From assembly GCA_041635755.1 (NCBI GenBank), contig JBFKUL010000077.1, positions 1 to 11,380 on the forward strand: DNA of 11,380 bases, given 5' to 3'. The stretch is from JBFKUL01 sp041635755 (GTDB taxonomy: Bacteria; Pseudomonadota; Gammaproteobacteria; Burkholderiales; SG8-39). Below are positions 1 through 7,406 of the stretch, piece by piece. The position numbers were made by a program, and so were the translations under genes. Within the stretch, counting starts at the first letter, position 1. Every line of letters starts with the position of its first letter. Below the pieces are notes generated by a model. It searched no databases. It was given only the letters and a program-made list of their open reading frames with translations, and was not told the DNA's origin.

Positions 1-330
1 CGCGCCGGGGGCGGCCTGCTCGAGGAAATCGAGCGCCGCCGGGGCATCGACGGCGGCCCAGTCGCGCATGCTCGCGACAAAGCCGCGCAAGGTGGCGGGG
101 GACACGCCATCCGCGGCACGCGGGCGCGAGCGCCCGATGCCGCGGTAATCGTAGGTGAGCACCGTGAAGCCGCGCTCGGCGAGGTAGGCGGCGAACCTGC
201 CGTAATACTCCTGCTTGACGCCCGTGGCCGCCTGAATCGTTACCGCGCGATCGTTCGGGGACGTCGGCCGGAACAGCGTGCCGCCAAGGCGCAGTCCATC
301 CGGCGTTGGAATCGCGACGGAATCGCTCAT
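1..330 (-). CDS. Alpha/beta hydrolase (COG4757-like), N-terminal 110 residues, cut by the left window edge
   Basis: Read from ATG at 330, the minus strand gives 110 codons without a stop up to the window edge. The fragment starts MSDSVAIPTPDGLRLGG. It contains an A-T-G-V-K-Q-E-Y-Y stretch near residues 35-43 and LTYDYRGIGRSRP at about 58-70. This pattern (beta strand, 'YDYRGIG-S') is typical of predicted serine alpha/beta hydrolases of the COG4757 type. The nucleophile elbow (G-x-S-x-G), the acid and the histidine would lie beyond the edge, so catalytic competence cannot be judged. The start codon overlaps the stop of the upstream thioesterase gene as ATGA (327-330), so the two are probably translationally coupled and this is a late gene of the fatty-acid operon. 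The substrate is unknown; hydrolysis of a lipid or acyl ester would suit the context but is inference. Confidence 0.8.
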   Translation of the reverse strand, partial: MSDSVAIPTPDGLRLGGTLFRPTSPNDRAVTIQAATGVKQEYYGRFAAYLAERGFTVLTYDYRGIGRSRPRAADGVSPATLRGFVASMRDWAAVDAPAALDFLEQAAPGA

Positions 331-752
331 TCCTTCCGTTTCGGCACCGGCCGCGGCTGGCCGTTCGAGTCGATCGCGACGTAAGTGAGCGTCGCCTCGG
401 TCACCTTGACCACGGTCGGGTCGGTCGGCCGACGCTCCGCGTATACCTCGACATTGACCGTTACGGAGGTATTGCCGACCTTGACCACGTCCGCGTAGAA
501 CGACAGCAGGTCGCCGATCTGCACCGGTTGCTTGAACACGAACGAGTTCACCGCGACGGTGGCAACGCGCCCGCGCGCGAGGCGGCCGGCAACCGTGCCG
601 CCGGCGACGTCCACCTGCGACATGATCCAGCCGCCGAAGATGTCGCCGTTCTGGTTCGCGTCGGCCGGCATCGGCACGACGCGCAGCGCCGGCACCTTGC
701 CCGCGGGCAAGGCGACGCCCGGAGGCTGATGCGAGGCCTGACCGCGCTTCAT
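327..752 (-). CDS. yciA: YciA-type acyl-CoA thioesterase (hotdog fold)
   Basis: The 141-residue protein resembles E. coli and Haemophilus YciA (about 130-155 residues), a cytoplasmic hotdog-fold hydrolase that splits a broad range of acyl-CoAs into free acid and CoA. The signature is MPADANQNGDIFGGWIMSQVD at residues 28-48, with the conserved N-G-D-I-F-G-G-W and Asp48 in the place of the YciA active-site aspartate. The later stretch GNTSVTVNVEVY (93-104) is the usual CoA-side strand, and the end TYVAID-NGQPRPVP also matches the family. The ATG directly abuts the stop of the fadJ-type gene (753-755), with no intergenic base. Its own stop overlaps the next ATG, so it sits in a tightly coupled operon. 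In a beta-oxidation operon it could release CoA when acyl-CoA intermediates pile up; that role is inferred. Confidence 0.92.
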   Translation of the reverse strand: MKRGQASHQPPGVALPAGKVPALRVVPMPADANQNGDIFGGWIMSQVDVAGGTVAGRLARGRVATVAVNSFVFKQPVQIGDLLSFYADVVKVGNTSVTVNVEVYAERRPTDPTVVKVTEATLTYVAIDSNGQPRPVPKRKE

Positions 753-2711
753 TCAGTCGCTCTTCACTTCGAGGTAGTGTAAGGGCCCGCCACGGAACGG
801 CGCAAAACCGGTGCCGAAGATCAGTCCCGCGTCGACCAGTTCGGCGTCGGCGACGATGCCCTCGGCGAGCACGGCCTGCGCTTCCTCAAGGTAGGGCTGG
901 ATCAGCCGCTCGATCAGTGCCGCATCCACCGGGTCGGCCTGACCCTTGACCGGCTTGCCTTTCTCCCACCGGTACAGGCCCGCGCCGGTCTTCTTGCCGA
1001 GCTCGCCGGCGTCGACCTTCTGGCGCAGCGCTTTCGGCACCTCCGTGGCACCGGAGGCACTCCCCTTGGCGAGCGCCTTGCCGGCGGCGAGGCAGATGTC
1101 CAGGCCGACGGTGTCGGCGAGCTCAATCGGCCCCATCGGCATGCCGAACGCGAACATTGCAGCATCGATCGTCTCGGCCTTGACGCCCTCGTCGAGCATG
1201 CGAAAGGCGTTCTGCATGTAGGGTCCGAGCACCCGGTTGACGAGGAAGCCCGGCGAATCTTTGACCGGCAGCGGCAGCTTGTCGATCTGGCGCACGAACG
1301 CGGCGGCGCTCTTGGCGAGCTCCGGGTCGGTGACTTCGCCCGAGACGACTTCGACCAGCTGCATCTGCGGCACCGGGTTGAAGAAGTGGATGCCGACCAA
1401 GCGCGAGGGGCGCTTGAAGTTTGCCGCGATGTCGGAGAGCTGCAGGCTCGAGGTATTGGTCGCGAGCAGCGCCCCGGGCTTCGCCTGCGCTTCGATGCGC
1501 GCGAACAGCTCGCGCTTCGCCTCGAGGTTCTCGAAAATCGCCTCGAGGATGACGTCCGCGCGCGCAATGCCTGCGCCGGCGACATCCGGGATCAGGCGAT
1601 CGAGCGCGTCGCGCACGCGTCGCTTGTCGCGCAGGCGGCGCTCGAAAAGCTTCGCCGCGCGCTTGATCGCCGGTGCAATGCGCTCGGGCGCCGTGTCCTG
1701 CAGCGTCACGGTAATCCCGCGCATGGCGCAGACTGCGGCGACGTCGCCGCCCATCACTCCGGCGCCTACGACGTGCAGGTGCTTCGCCCTGAAGTCCGCT
1801 TCCTTGCCGAGGGATTTCATGCGTTCCTGCAGGAAGAAAATACGAATCAGGTTCGCGGTGGTCGGATGATCGAACAGCGCGTCGATCGAGGTGATCGGAT
1901 CGTGCGGGTTGGCGAAGGGATCGCCGTCATACCTCTGCCACAGGTCGAGGATGGCGTAAGGCGCCGGGTAGTGCTCGCGGCGCGCACGCTTCGCAACCTG
2001 CTTGATCGCCTGGGCGACCACCAGCTTGCGACCCGGCGGCGTGAGCATGAGGCGCTGCACGAGCGAGAGCTTCCTTGGCGGCGGCGCTTCGAGCGTCATC
2101 ATGCGCGCGGTGTTCTCGAGGATGCGCAGCGGCACCGCCTGGTCGACCAGACCGATACGCTTGGCGCGCCGAGCATCGAGCGCCTTCCCGGTGAGCAGCA
2201 TGTCCATCGCCGCGGCGGGCCCGACGACTTTCGGCAGCCACTGCACGCCGTGCCAGGCAGGCACGATGCCGAGCATGACCTCCGGGAAGGCGAGGCGCGT
2301 CTCCGGATCGTCGAGTGCGACGCGGTAGCGGCAGGCGAGCGCGAGCTCGAGCCCGCCGCCCATGCAGAAGCCGTTGATCAGTGCCGTGGTAGGGAAGGGC
2401 AGGCGCGAGAGGCGCTCGAACACGTCCCAGCCGAGCTTGACGAAGGCGAGTGCCTCCTCGGGCGACGCAAAGCGCGTGAACTCCTCGACGTCGGCGCCGG
2501 CAATGAAGCTGTCCTTGCCCGAGCGGATCACCAGGCCCTTGGGCTTGAGATCGCGGATCGCGTCGAGCGCGACGTCGAAATCCTCGAGCGCCTCGCGTGA
2601 AAAGGTGTTGGTCGACTCGCCCTGCTTGTCGAAGGTGAGCCAGACCAGCCCCTGGCGATCCTGTTCATAGCGCCAGTGCTTCTGTTTTACTGCGGTGTCT
2701 GCGCGGTCCAT
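753..2711 (-). CDS. fadJ: Bifunctional enoyl-CoA hydratase / 3-hydroxyacyl-CoA dehydrogenase (FadJ/FadB alpha subunit)
   Basis: This 652-residue protein catalyses the second and third steps of beta-oxidation: enoyl-CoA hydration, then NAD-dependent oxidation of L-3-hydroxyacyl-CoA. The N-terminal crotonase domain (about 12-200) has the oxyanion-hole segments IAGADVEEF (70-78) and GFCMGGGLE (114-122). Both catalytic glutamates, Glu122 and Glu144, are present; their 22-residue spacing is like human HADHA rather than the 20 of E. coli FadB. A Rossmann domain follows with GAGVMG at 316-321. The dehydrogenase dyad is His442 (HFFNP) and Glu454. Two C-terminal 3HCDH domains end at GTGFAPFRGGPL. It is shorter than E. 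coli FadJ/FadB (about 714-729) but complete in domains. It lies 43 nt after the thiolase gene, in the fadI-fadJ order known from E. coli. No strong Shine-Dalgarno sequence precedes the ATG. The symbol fadJ rests on the separate fadI neighbour. Confidence 0.93.
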   Translation of the reverse strand: MDRADTAVKQKHWRYEQDRQGLVWLTFDKQGESTNTFSREALEDFDVALDAIRDLKPKGLVIRSGKDSFIAGADVEEFTRFASPEEALAFVKLGWDVFERLSRLPFPTTALINGFCMGGGLELALACRYRVALDDPETRLAFPEVMLGIVPAWHGVQWLPKVVGPAAAMDMLLTGKALDARRAKRIGLVDQAVPLRILENTARMMTLEAPPPRKLSLVQRLMLTPPGRKLVVAQAIKQVAKRARREHYPAPYAILDLWQRYDGDPFANPHDPITSIDALFDHPTTANLIRIFFLQERMKSLGKEADFRAKHLHVVGAGVMGGDVAAVCAMRGITVTLQDTAPERIAPAIKRAAKLFERRLRDKRRVRDALDRLIPDVAGAGIARADVILEAIFENLEAKRELFARIEAQAKPGALLATNTSSLQLSDIAANFKRPSRLVGIHFFNPVPQMQLVEVVSGEVTDPELAKSAAAFVRQIDKLPLPVKDSPGFLVNRVLGPYMQNAFRMLDEGVKAETIDAAMFAFGMPMGPIELADTVGLDICLAAGKALAKGSASGATEVPKALRQKVDAGELGKKTGAGLYRWEKGKPVKGQADPVDAALIERLIQPYLEEAQAVLAEGIVADAELVDAGLIFGTGFAPFRGGPLHYLEVKSD

Positions 2712-2754
2712 GGTTGGCCTGTGCTCGAATCGAGTTGATCGTGTTGGAGAACGC

Positions 2755-4062
2755 TCACAGCGCCTCTACCAGCATTGCGCCGCCGAGGCCGCCACCGATG
2801 CAGATCGCTGCGATGCCGCGCTTCGCGTTGTTGCGCTTGAGCACTTTAAGAAGGTGCAGCACGATGCGTGCGCCCGAGGCGCCGACCGGGTGGCCGAGCG
2901 CCACGGCGCCGCCGTCCACGTTCAGCTTGTCCACTTCGAGCGCGCCAAGCGCGTCATCGAGGCCGAGCTCTTCCCTGCAGTAGCGCTCGTCCTTCCAAGC
3001 GGCGAGGCAGCCGAGCACCTGCGCGGCAAAAGCCTCGTTGATCTCCCAGTAATCGAGATCGTTCAGCCCGAGGCCGTGGCGCTTGAGGATCGGCGTGGCG
3101 GCATGCACCGGGCCGAGGCCCATCTGCGCGGGGTCGAGCCCCGCCCATTCGGAGTCGACGATGCGGCCGATCGGCTCGAGGCGATGGCGCTCCACCGCCG
3201 CCTCCGAAGCAAGCACCAGCCAAGCGCCGCCGTCGGTGATCTGCGAGCTGTTGCCCGGCGTGACGTTGCCGAACTTACGATCGAAGAACGGCTTGAGCTT
3301 GGCGAGGTTTTCCATCGACGAGTCTCGCCGCACGCCGTCGTCGAGCGGGTACGCGTTGCCGTCGCGGTCGTACAAGGGCTCGACCTCGCCCGCGCCGGGC
3401 GCGAGCGGGCCGGCGTCCTGCGCGTGCGCCACCCGCTGGTGGCTGCGCACCGAAAAGGCGTCCATCTGCTCGCGCGTGATGCCGAAGCGGTGGGCGAGAT
3501 TCTCCGCCGTCTGGCCCATGAGCAGACCGACCATCGGGTCGGTGAGCCCTTTCATGATCCCGATCACCGGCGCAAGCAGAGAGGCGAGCGGCAGTTTTGC
3601 GAGCTGCAGCGCCTTCTTGCCTGCGCCGCGCGCTGCAGCAAGATTGGCGAACCACAGTACCATGGCATCGGAGTAAAGCAGCGGCGCGCGGGAGAGCGCG
3701 TCGACGCCGCCCGCGAGCACCAGCTCGGAGCGTCCGGCGAGGATGTTGTTGATCCCCGAGTCGAGCGCCTGCATGCCCGAGGCACAGTTGCGCATCACGG
3801 TCCAGCCGGGCACCTTTTTGCCGCAGCCCATGCGCAGCGCGACGACGCGGCCGATGTTGACCTCGTCGACTGACGGTGCCGCACAGCCAAGGATCACTTC
3901 GTCGAGCTGGTCGGGCGAGAATTTCTGGCGCAGCAGCAGCGCGCGTCCGGCCTGCGTGGCAAGGTCGCTCGCCGAGAACGGGCCGGGCCGGTTCTTGGCT
4001 TTCAGAAACGGCGTGCGGGCACCGTCGATGACGTAGATCGGTTTGGCGTAGGGGCTGCCCAT
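2755..4062 (-). CDS. fadI: Acetyl-CoA C-acyltransferase (FadI-type thiolase)
   Basis: Thiolase of 435 residues (E. coli FadI has 436), which cleaves 3-ketoacyl-CoA with CoA to acetyl-CoA and a shortened acyl-CoA. The three active-site motifs are intact. The nucleophile Cys93 is in NCASGMQALDSG, His391 is in GHPVGASGAR, and Cys421 is in the CIGGGLGGA end motif; an NEAFA box lies at about 342-346. The loop domain contains ITREQMDAFSVRSHQ, as in FadI-type thiolases. I chose ATG at 4062 over an in-frame GTG at 4071. GGAGGA (4072-4077) sits nine bases before the ATG but directly touches the GTG. The gene follows fadE by 84 nt, which contain a strong hairpin, and precedes the fadJ-type gene. It probably forms a multienzyme complex with that product. 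A degradative role is favoured by the context, but sequence alone does not exclude acetyl-CoA acetyltransferase activity. Confidence 0.92.
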   Translation of the reverse strand: MGSPYAKPIYVIDGARTPFLKAKNRPGPFSASDLATQAGRALLLRQKFSPDQLDEVILGCAAPSVDEVNIGRVVALRMGCGKKVPGWTVMRNCASGMQALDSGINNILAGRSELVLAGGVDALSRAPLLYSDAMVLWFANLAAARGAGKKALQLAKLPLASLLAPVIGIMKGLTDPMVGLLMGQTAENLAHRFGITREQMDAFSVRSHQRVAHAQDAGPLAPGAGEVEPLYDRDGNAYPLDDGVRRDSSMENLAKLKPFFDRKFGNVTPGNSSQITDGGAWLVLASEAAVERHRLEPIGRIVDSEWAGLDPAQMGLGPVHAATPILKRHGLGLNDLDYWEINEAFAAQVLGCLAAWKDERYCREELGLDDALGALEVDKLNVDGGAVALGHPVGASGARIVLHLLKVLKRNNAKRGIAAICIGGGLGGAMLVEAL

Positions 4063-4071
4063 GAGCGTCAC

Positions 4072-4077
4072 TCCTCC
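4072..4077 (-). promoter_or_regulatory. Ribosome binding site deciding the fadI start
   Basis: The minus strand reads GGAGGA here, a near-perfect Shine-Dalgarno core, nine bases before ATG at 4062. The alternative GTG at 4069-4071 follows it with no spacing, so it is not a usable start. Confidence 0.8.
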
Positions 4078-4092
4078 GTATTGGTGTCGCCA

Positions 4093-4133
4093 CGCGCGGG
4101 CGCTCGCTCCCTGCGGGAGAGGACGCCCGCGCG
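4093..4133. repeat. Intercistronic inverted repeat (nested hairpin) between fadE and fadI
   Basis: A 10-bp perfect inverted repeat, CGCGCGGGCG (4093-4102) and CGCCCGCGCG (4124-4133), encloses a second 5-bp perfect stem, CTCCC (4107-4111) and GGGAG (4115-4119), with a 3-nt loop. Only a short internal mismatch (4103-4106 against 4120-4123) separates the two stems, so the RNA can fold into one long G+C-rich hairpin. No T-run follows on the minus strand, so it does not look like a simple intrinsic terminator. It may act as an mRNA stability or processing element that sets the fadE to fadI ratio, or be a REP-like palindromic repeat. Function is inferred. Confidence 0.7.
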
Positions 4134-4146
4134 ATGATGCGGGTGC

Positions 4147-6633
4147 TTAAGCCGCCGCTTTCGCGGGGCGCCGGTCTTCGCGCGCGATTTTTTCGAGCGA
4201 CTCGGCGCGGCCGTAGTCCTGCGGGAAATCGTCTACCTTGATCACGTTCTTGCGCAACCCCTCCTTGCGTTGCCAGGCGGTGTAGTCCTCGGCGCTGATG
4301 ACGCCCGTGTCGCGTGCGAGCGCCGCTGTGTCGACGCCCGAGCGCGGCACCAGCGTTCCCGCCTTCACCGCCTCGCGCAGTTTCTTCTCGATCGGCTCGC
4401 AGGCCACGGTCGCCTTGAAGGCTGCCTCGAGCACACCGGTGGCGTCGCTCTCGTCCTTGGGCACAAACATGCCGTCGGTGAGACGGTCGCGCGCCTCGCC
4501 CGGCTCGAGCACCAGGGCTGCGCAGCCGGCGTTGTGGCGGTCCTTCGGCGGGCGGAACGGCGTGCCGACGGGAAACACCACCCAACGCAGCAGCCAGCGC
4601 AGCGGCTTGACCGGGAAGTTGACGTAAATCGCGTCGATCGCCTGCTGCGCGTGCCAAAGGGCATCGCGCACCGACCAGTGAAGTAGCGGCAGGTCGGCCT
4701 GCTGGCGCCCCTGGTCCTCGTAGCGCTTGAGCGTCGCCGAGACCAGATACATCATCGACAGCACATCGCCCAGGCGTGCCGAAATTTTCTCCTTGCGCTT
4801 GAGCGCGCCGCCCATCGCCATCATCGACATGTCGGCGAGGAAGGCGAACGCCGCCGAAAGGTGGCCGACACGCTGGTAGTAGCGCGCCGTTTCCGGCGCC
4901 GCTCCAGCCGGTACCGGCGCGAGGCGCGAGCCGGTGAGGCCGTGCACGAAGGCGCGCGCGCCGTTGCCAATCACGTGGCCGACGTGGGAGGTGAAGGCGT
5001 CGTCGAACTCGTTCGCCGCCTCTTCGCCCTGCATCTCCTTCGCCGCGTGCATCTCGCGCAGCACGTAGGGATGGCAGCGGATCGCCCCCTGGCCGAAGAT
5101 GATCAGGCTGCGCGTCAGAATATTCGCGCCTTCGACGGTGATGCCGACGGGCGTGATCTGGTAACCGCGGCCGACCCAGTTGTTCGGTCCCAGGCAGATG
5201 CCTTTGCCGGCATGGATGTCCATGGCGTCGTCGACGACTTTGCGGGCGCGTTCGGTCATGTGGTACTTGGCGATTGCCGAGATCACCGCAGGTTTCTCGC
5301 CCGCGTCGACGGCCCCCGCCGTCATGACGCGCGTCGCGTCCATCATGTAGCAGTTCGCCGCGATGCGCCCGAGCGCCTCCTCGACGCCCTCGAGCTTGCC
5401 AATCGGGGTGCGGAACTGGCTGCGGACCCGCGCGTACGCGCCCGTGAAGCGCGAAAGCGCCTTGGCCCCGCCCACCGAAGACGTCGGCAGCGATATCGAG
5501 CGGCCCGCGGCGAGGCAGTGCATCAACATCATCCAGCCCTTGCCTGCATAGTCCTTGCCGCCGATGATCCACTCGAGCGGCATGAATACGTCCTTGCCCG
5601 AGTTCGGGCCGTTCTGGAACGCGCCGTTGAGCGGCAGATGGCGCCGGCCGATGTTCACTCCAGGCGTATCGGTCGGTACCAGCGCGCAGGTAATGCCAAG
5701 ATCCTCCTCATCCTCGCCGAGCAGGTGCTCGGGATCGTAGAGCCGGAACGCGAGTCCCAGCAGCGTGGCCACCGGACCGAGCGTGATGTAGCGCTTGTCC
5801 CAGGTGACGCGCATGCCGAGCACTTCCCGACCTTGCCACTCGCCTTTGCACACCACGCCGAAGTCGGGAATCGAAGCGGCGTCCGAACCGGCCTCGGGAT
5901 TGGTGAGCGCGAAGCACGGGATCTCCTCGCCCTTGGCGAGGCGCGGCAGGTAGTGCTCCTTCTGCGCGTCGGTGCCGAAGGCAAGTAGCAGCTCGGCCGG
6001 CCCGAGCGAGTTCGGCACCATGACCGAGACCGCGGCAGCGTTCGAGCGCGTCGAGAGCTTCATCACTACGGCCGAGTGCGCGAGCGCCGAGAAGCCGAGT
6101 CCGCCGAACTTCTTCGGGATGATCATGCCGAGGAAGCCTTTGTCCTTGATGAACTGCCACACCCTGGGCGGCAGGTCGAAGCGCTCGTGCGTGATCTCCC
6201 AGTCGTTGAGCATCGCGCAAAGCTCCTCGCAAGGCCCGTCGACAAAGGCCTGCTCTTCGGCACTAAGCTTCGGTTCCGGGATGTCAAGCAACTTGTCCCA
6301 GTCGGGCCGTCCGGAGAACAGGTCCGCGTCCCACCACACGGTGCCGGCGTCGATCGCGTCCTTCTCGGTCTGCGACATGTCCGGCAGGATCCTGCGGTAC
6401 ACGGCAAGCACGCGATCAGTGATCCACTTGCGTCGCAGCGGCACGAGGTTGAGAACGACTGCGGCGGCGATCACGGCGGCCCACAGGATGAGATTGAGGA
6501 ACCAGCCGAGGTCGGCGGCCGCGGACAGGTACGCGGCGAGCACGGCACCGGCGACCGTCCACCACGCGACCTGCAACTGGAAGTAGCCCAACGCGAGAAC
6601 GGTGACGACGGCGACGAGCAGGAACATGAGCAT
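4147..6633 (-). CDS. fadE: Membrane-anchored acyl-CoA dehydrogenase FadE
   Basis: FAD-dependent dehydrogenase of the large FadE type (828 residues here, 814 in E. coli). It catalyses the first step of beta-oxidation, acyl-CoA to trans-2-enoyl-CoA. The first 65 residues carry about three hydrophobic segments (2-18, 24-40, 44-64), the known membrane-anchor region. These are followed by M-S-x-T-E-K-x-A-I-D-A-G-T and WW-x-D-L-F-x-G-x-P-DW, which match FadE closely. The dehydrogenase core has CFALTNPEAGSDA (about 240-252) and RRHLPLNGAFQNGP. ITVEGANILTRS follows, with Glu501 at the position expected for the catalytic base. The FadE-specific C-terminal domain contains KRKEKISARLGDVLS and DLPLLHWSVRDAL. 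An in-frame ATG at 6717 would add 28 residues and overlap the regulator gene. I chose 6633 because AGGAGA lies five bases upstream and MLMFLLVAV resembles FadE N-termini. The gene follows the regulator by 25 nt. Confidence 0.95.
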   Translation of the reverse strand: MLMFLLVAVVTVLALGYFQLQVAWWTVAGAVLAAYLSAAADLGWFLNLILWAAVIAAAVVLNLVPLRRKWITDRVLAVYRRILPDMSQTEKDAIDAGTVWWDADLFSGRPDWDKLLDIPEPKLSAEEQAFVDGPCEELCAMLNDWEITHERFDLPPRVWQFIKDKGFLGMIIPKKFGGLGFSALAHSAVVMKLSTRSNAAAVSVMVPNSLGPAELLLAFGTDAQKEHYLPRLAKGEEIPCFALTNPEAGSDAASIPDFGVVCKGEWQGREVLGMRVTWDKRYITLGPVATLLGLAFRLYDPEHLLGEDEEDLGITCALVPTDTPGVNIGRRHLPLNGAFQNGPNSGKDVFMPLEWIIGGKDYAGKGWMMLMHCLAAGRSISLPTSSVGGAKALSRFTGAYARVRSQFRTPIGKLEGVEEALGRIAANCYMMDATRVMTAGAVDAGEKPAVISAIAKYHMTERARKVVDDAMDIHAGKGICLGPNNWVGRGYQITPVGITVEGANILTRSLIIFGQGAIRCHPYVLREMHAAKEMQGEEAANEFDDAFTSHVGHVIGNGARAFVHGLTGSRLAPVPAGAAPETARYYQRVGHLSAAFAFLADMSMMAMGGALKRKEKISARLGDVLSMMYLVSATLKRYEDQGRQQADLPLLHWSVRDALWHAQQAIDAIYVNFPVKPLRWLLRWVVFPVGTPFRPPKDRHNAGCAALVLEPGEARDRLTDGMFVPKDESDATGVLEAAFKATVACEPIEKKLREAVKAGTLVPRSGVDTAALARDTGVISAEDYTAWQRKEGLRKNVIKVDDFPQDYGRAESLEKIAREDRRPAKAAA

Positions 6634-6638
6634 CGGGA

Positions 6639-6644
6639 TCTCCT
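6639..6644 (-). promoter_or_regulatory. Ribosome binding site deciding the fadE start
   Basis: The minus strand reads AGGAGA here, five bases before ATG at 6633. A second in-frame ATG at 6627 is also within reach (11 bases). The long upstream extension to 6717 has no comparable signal and runs into the regulator gene. Confidence 0.7.
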
Positions 6645-6658
6645 CTTGAGCGGCCGGG

Positions 6659-7342
6659 TCAAGCGGCCTTGCGTACGTTGTCGCGGCCGGGCAGCGGCGC
6701 AAGCAGCCCGCCGGCAAGGAAGGCGGTCAGCCGATCCTCGAGCAGGCGCGCATCGTAGCGGTCTTCGGGCTTGCAGCCGGCGATCAGCTGCACGGTATCC
6801 GTGGCGGCGAGCGTGTAGGCAAGCGTGCCGAACATGAAGTGCATGCGCCAGACCAGCTCGTCATGCGGCAGCTCCGGCAGGGAACGCATGAACGCGGCCT
6901 TGTAGCGCTTCATCGCTGGTGCATAGAGCTGGCCGATCAGCGCGCGGATCTGCTTGGTCGGGTCGGTGTAGGTGCGACCGAGCAGGCGGATGAAGTTGCG
7001 GCCGCCCCCGCGCGCGTCCTCGATCATGCGCAGGCTCGCGCCGAGGAAAGCGCGGATGATGGCTTCCGCCGCGAGCGGCTGGCTGGCCGCGCCTTTCTCC
7101 AGCTGCTCGAGCGCGGCGATGCGCTCGGCATTCATCGGGTCGAGCCGGCGGCGAAACACCGCCTCGATCAGCGCGTCCTTCGATCCGAAGTGATAGTTGA
7201 CCGCGGCGAGGTTGACCTCGGCCTCGGCCGTGAGCTGGCGCATCGAGGTGCCTTCGAAGCCATGCTGCATGAACAAGGCTTCGGCGGCATCCAGGATGCG
7301 AGTGCGTGTTTCATGCGGGGGCTTAATCGCGCGCAACGACAT
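6659..7342 (-). CDS. psrA: TetR-family transcriptional regulator, PsrA-like fatty-acid sensor
   Basis: The 227-residue protein has a TetR helix-turn-helix in the first 60 residues: TRILDAAEALFMQHGFEGTS, then a recognition region around AEVNLAAVNYHFGSKDALI (41-59). The phrase VNLAAVNYHFGSK followed by ALI-x-AVF-x-R is characteristic of Pseudomonas PsrA. So are FIRLLGRTYTDP (about 117-128) and LPHDELVWRMHFMFGTLAYTL (158-178). PsrA represses beta-oxidation genes and is released by long-chain acyl ligands. Here the gene is the first of the fad operon, 25 nt before fadE. A palindrome fitting a PsrA-type operator overlaps its own promoter, so autorepression together with operon control is likely (inference). 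The ATG at 7342 lacks a strong Shine-Dalgarno sequence. Another fatty-acid-responsive TetR regulator of betaproteobacteria (FadR- or FadP-like) is the main alternative name. Confidence 0.85.
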   Translation of the reverse strand: MSLRAIKPPHETRTRILDAAEALFMQHGFEGTSMRQLTAEAEVNLAAVNYHFGSKDALIEAVFRRRLDPMNAERIAALEQLEKGAASQPLAAEAIIRAFLGASLRMIEDARGGGRNFIRLLGRTYTDPTKQIRALIGQLYAPAMKRYKAAFMRSLPELPHDELVWRMHFMFGTLAYTLAATDTVQLIAGCKPEDRYDARLLEDRLTAFLAGGLLAPLPGRDNVRKAA

Positions 7343-7361
7343 GATGGGACATTTTCGGTAG

Positions 7362-7378
7362 TTAAACGAACGTTTGAA
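7362..7378. promoter_or_regulatory. Putative PsrA-type operator overlapping the operon start
   Basis: On the minus strand the site reads TTCAAAC-GTTC-GTTTAA, an inverted repeat with AAAC and GTTT half-sites four bases apart. This agrees with the GAAAC-N4-GTTTC form reported for PsrA in Pseudomonas (from memory). It touches the last base of the -10 hexamer and covers the expected transcription start, a classic repressor position. No second copy was noticed by eye in the window. Confidence 0.65.
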
Positions 7379-7406
7379 TGCTAACAGTTGCGCACCGTCG
7401 GGTCAA
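7378..7406 (-). promoter_or_regulatory. Sigma-70-like promoter of the psrA-fadE-fadI-fadJ operon
   Basis: The minus strand shows TTGACC (7401-7406), a 17-bp spacer, and TAGCAT (7378-7383). This is five of six -35 consensus bases, optimal spacing and a fair -10. Transcription would start near 7371, giving a leader of about 30 nt to ATG 7342. It is the only convincing promoter seen for the minus-strand operon. Confidence 0.7.

Noticed and set aside
1386..2600. Open frame of 404 codons on the plus strand opposite the fadJ-type gene
   Set aside because: It is an antisense shadow with Arg/His/Glu-rich composition and no recognisable domain.
2695..3873. Open frame of 392 codons on the plus strand opposite the thiolase gene
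   Set aside because: It is an antisense shadow; the opposite strand has all three thiolase active-site motifs.
3275..5572. Open frame of 765 codons on the minus strand overlapping fadE and fadI
   Set aside because: It is a shifted shadow of fadE and fadI on the same strand, low in complexity and rich in Arg, Gly and Ala. The fadE and fadI frames carry intact family motifs.
4861..5988. Open frame of 375 codons on the plus strand opposite fadE
   Set aside because: It is an antisense shadow with no motif; fadE is unbroken on the other strand.
6634..6717. 28-residue N-terminal extension of FadE
   Set aside because: It overlaps the regulator gene, lacks a ribosome binding site and does not resemble FadE N-termini. 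AGGAGA before 6633 supports the shorter protein.
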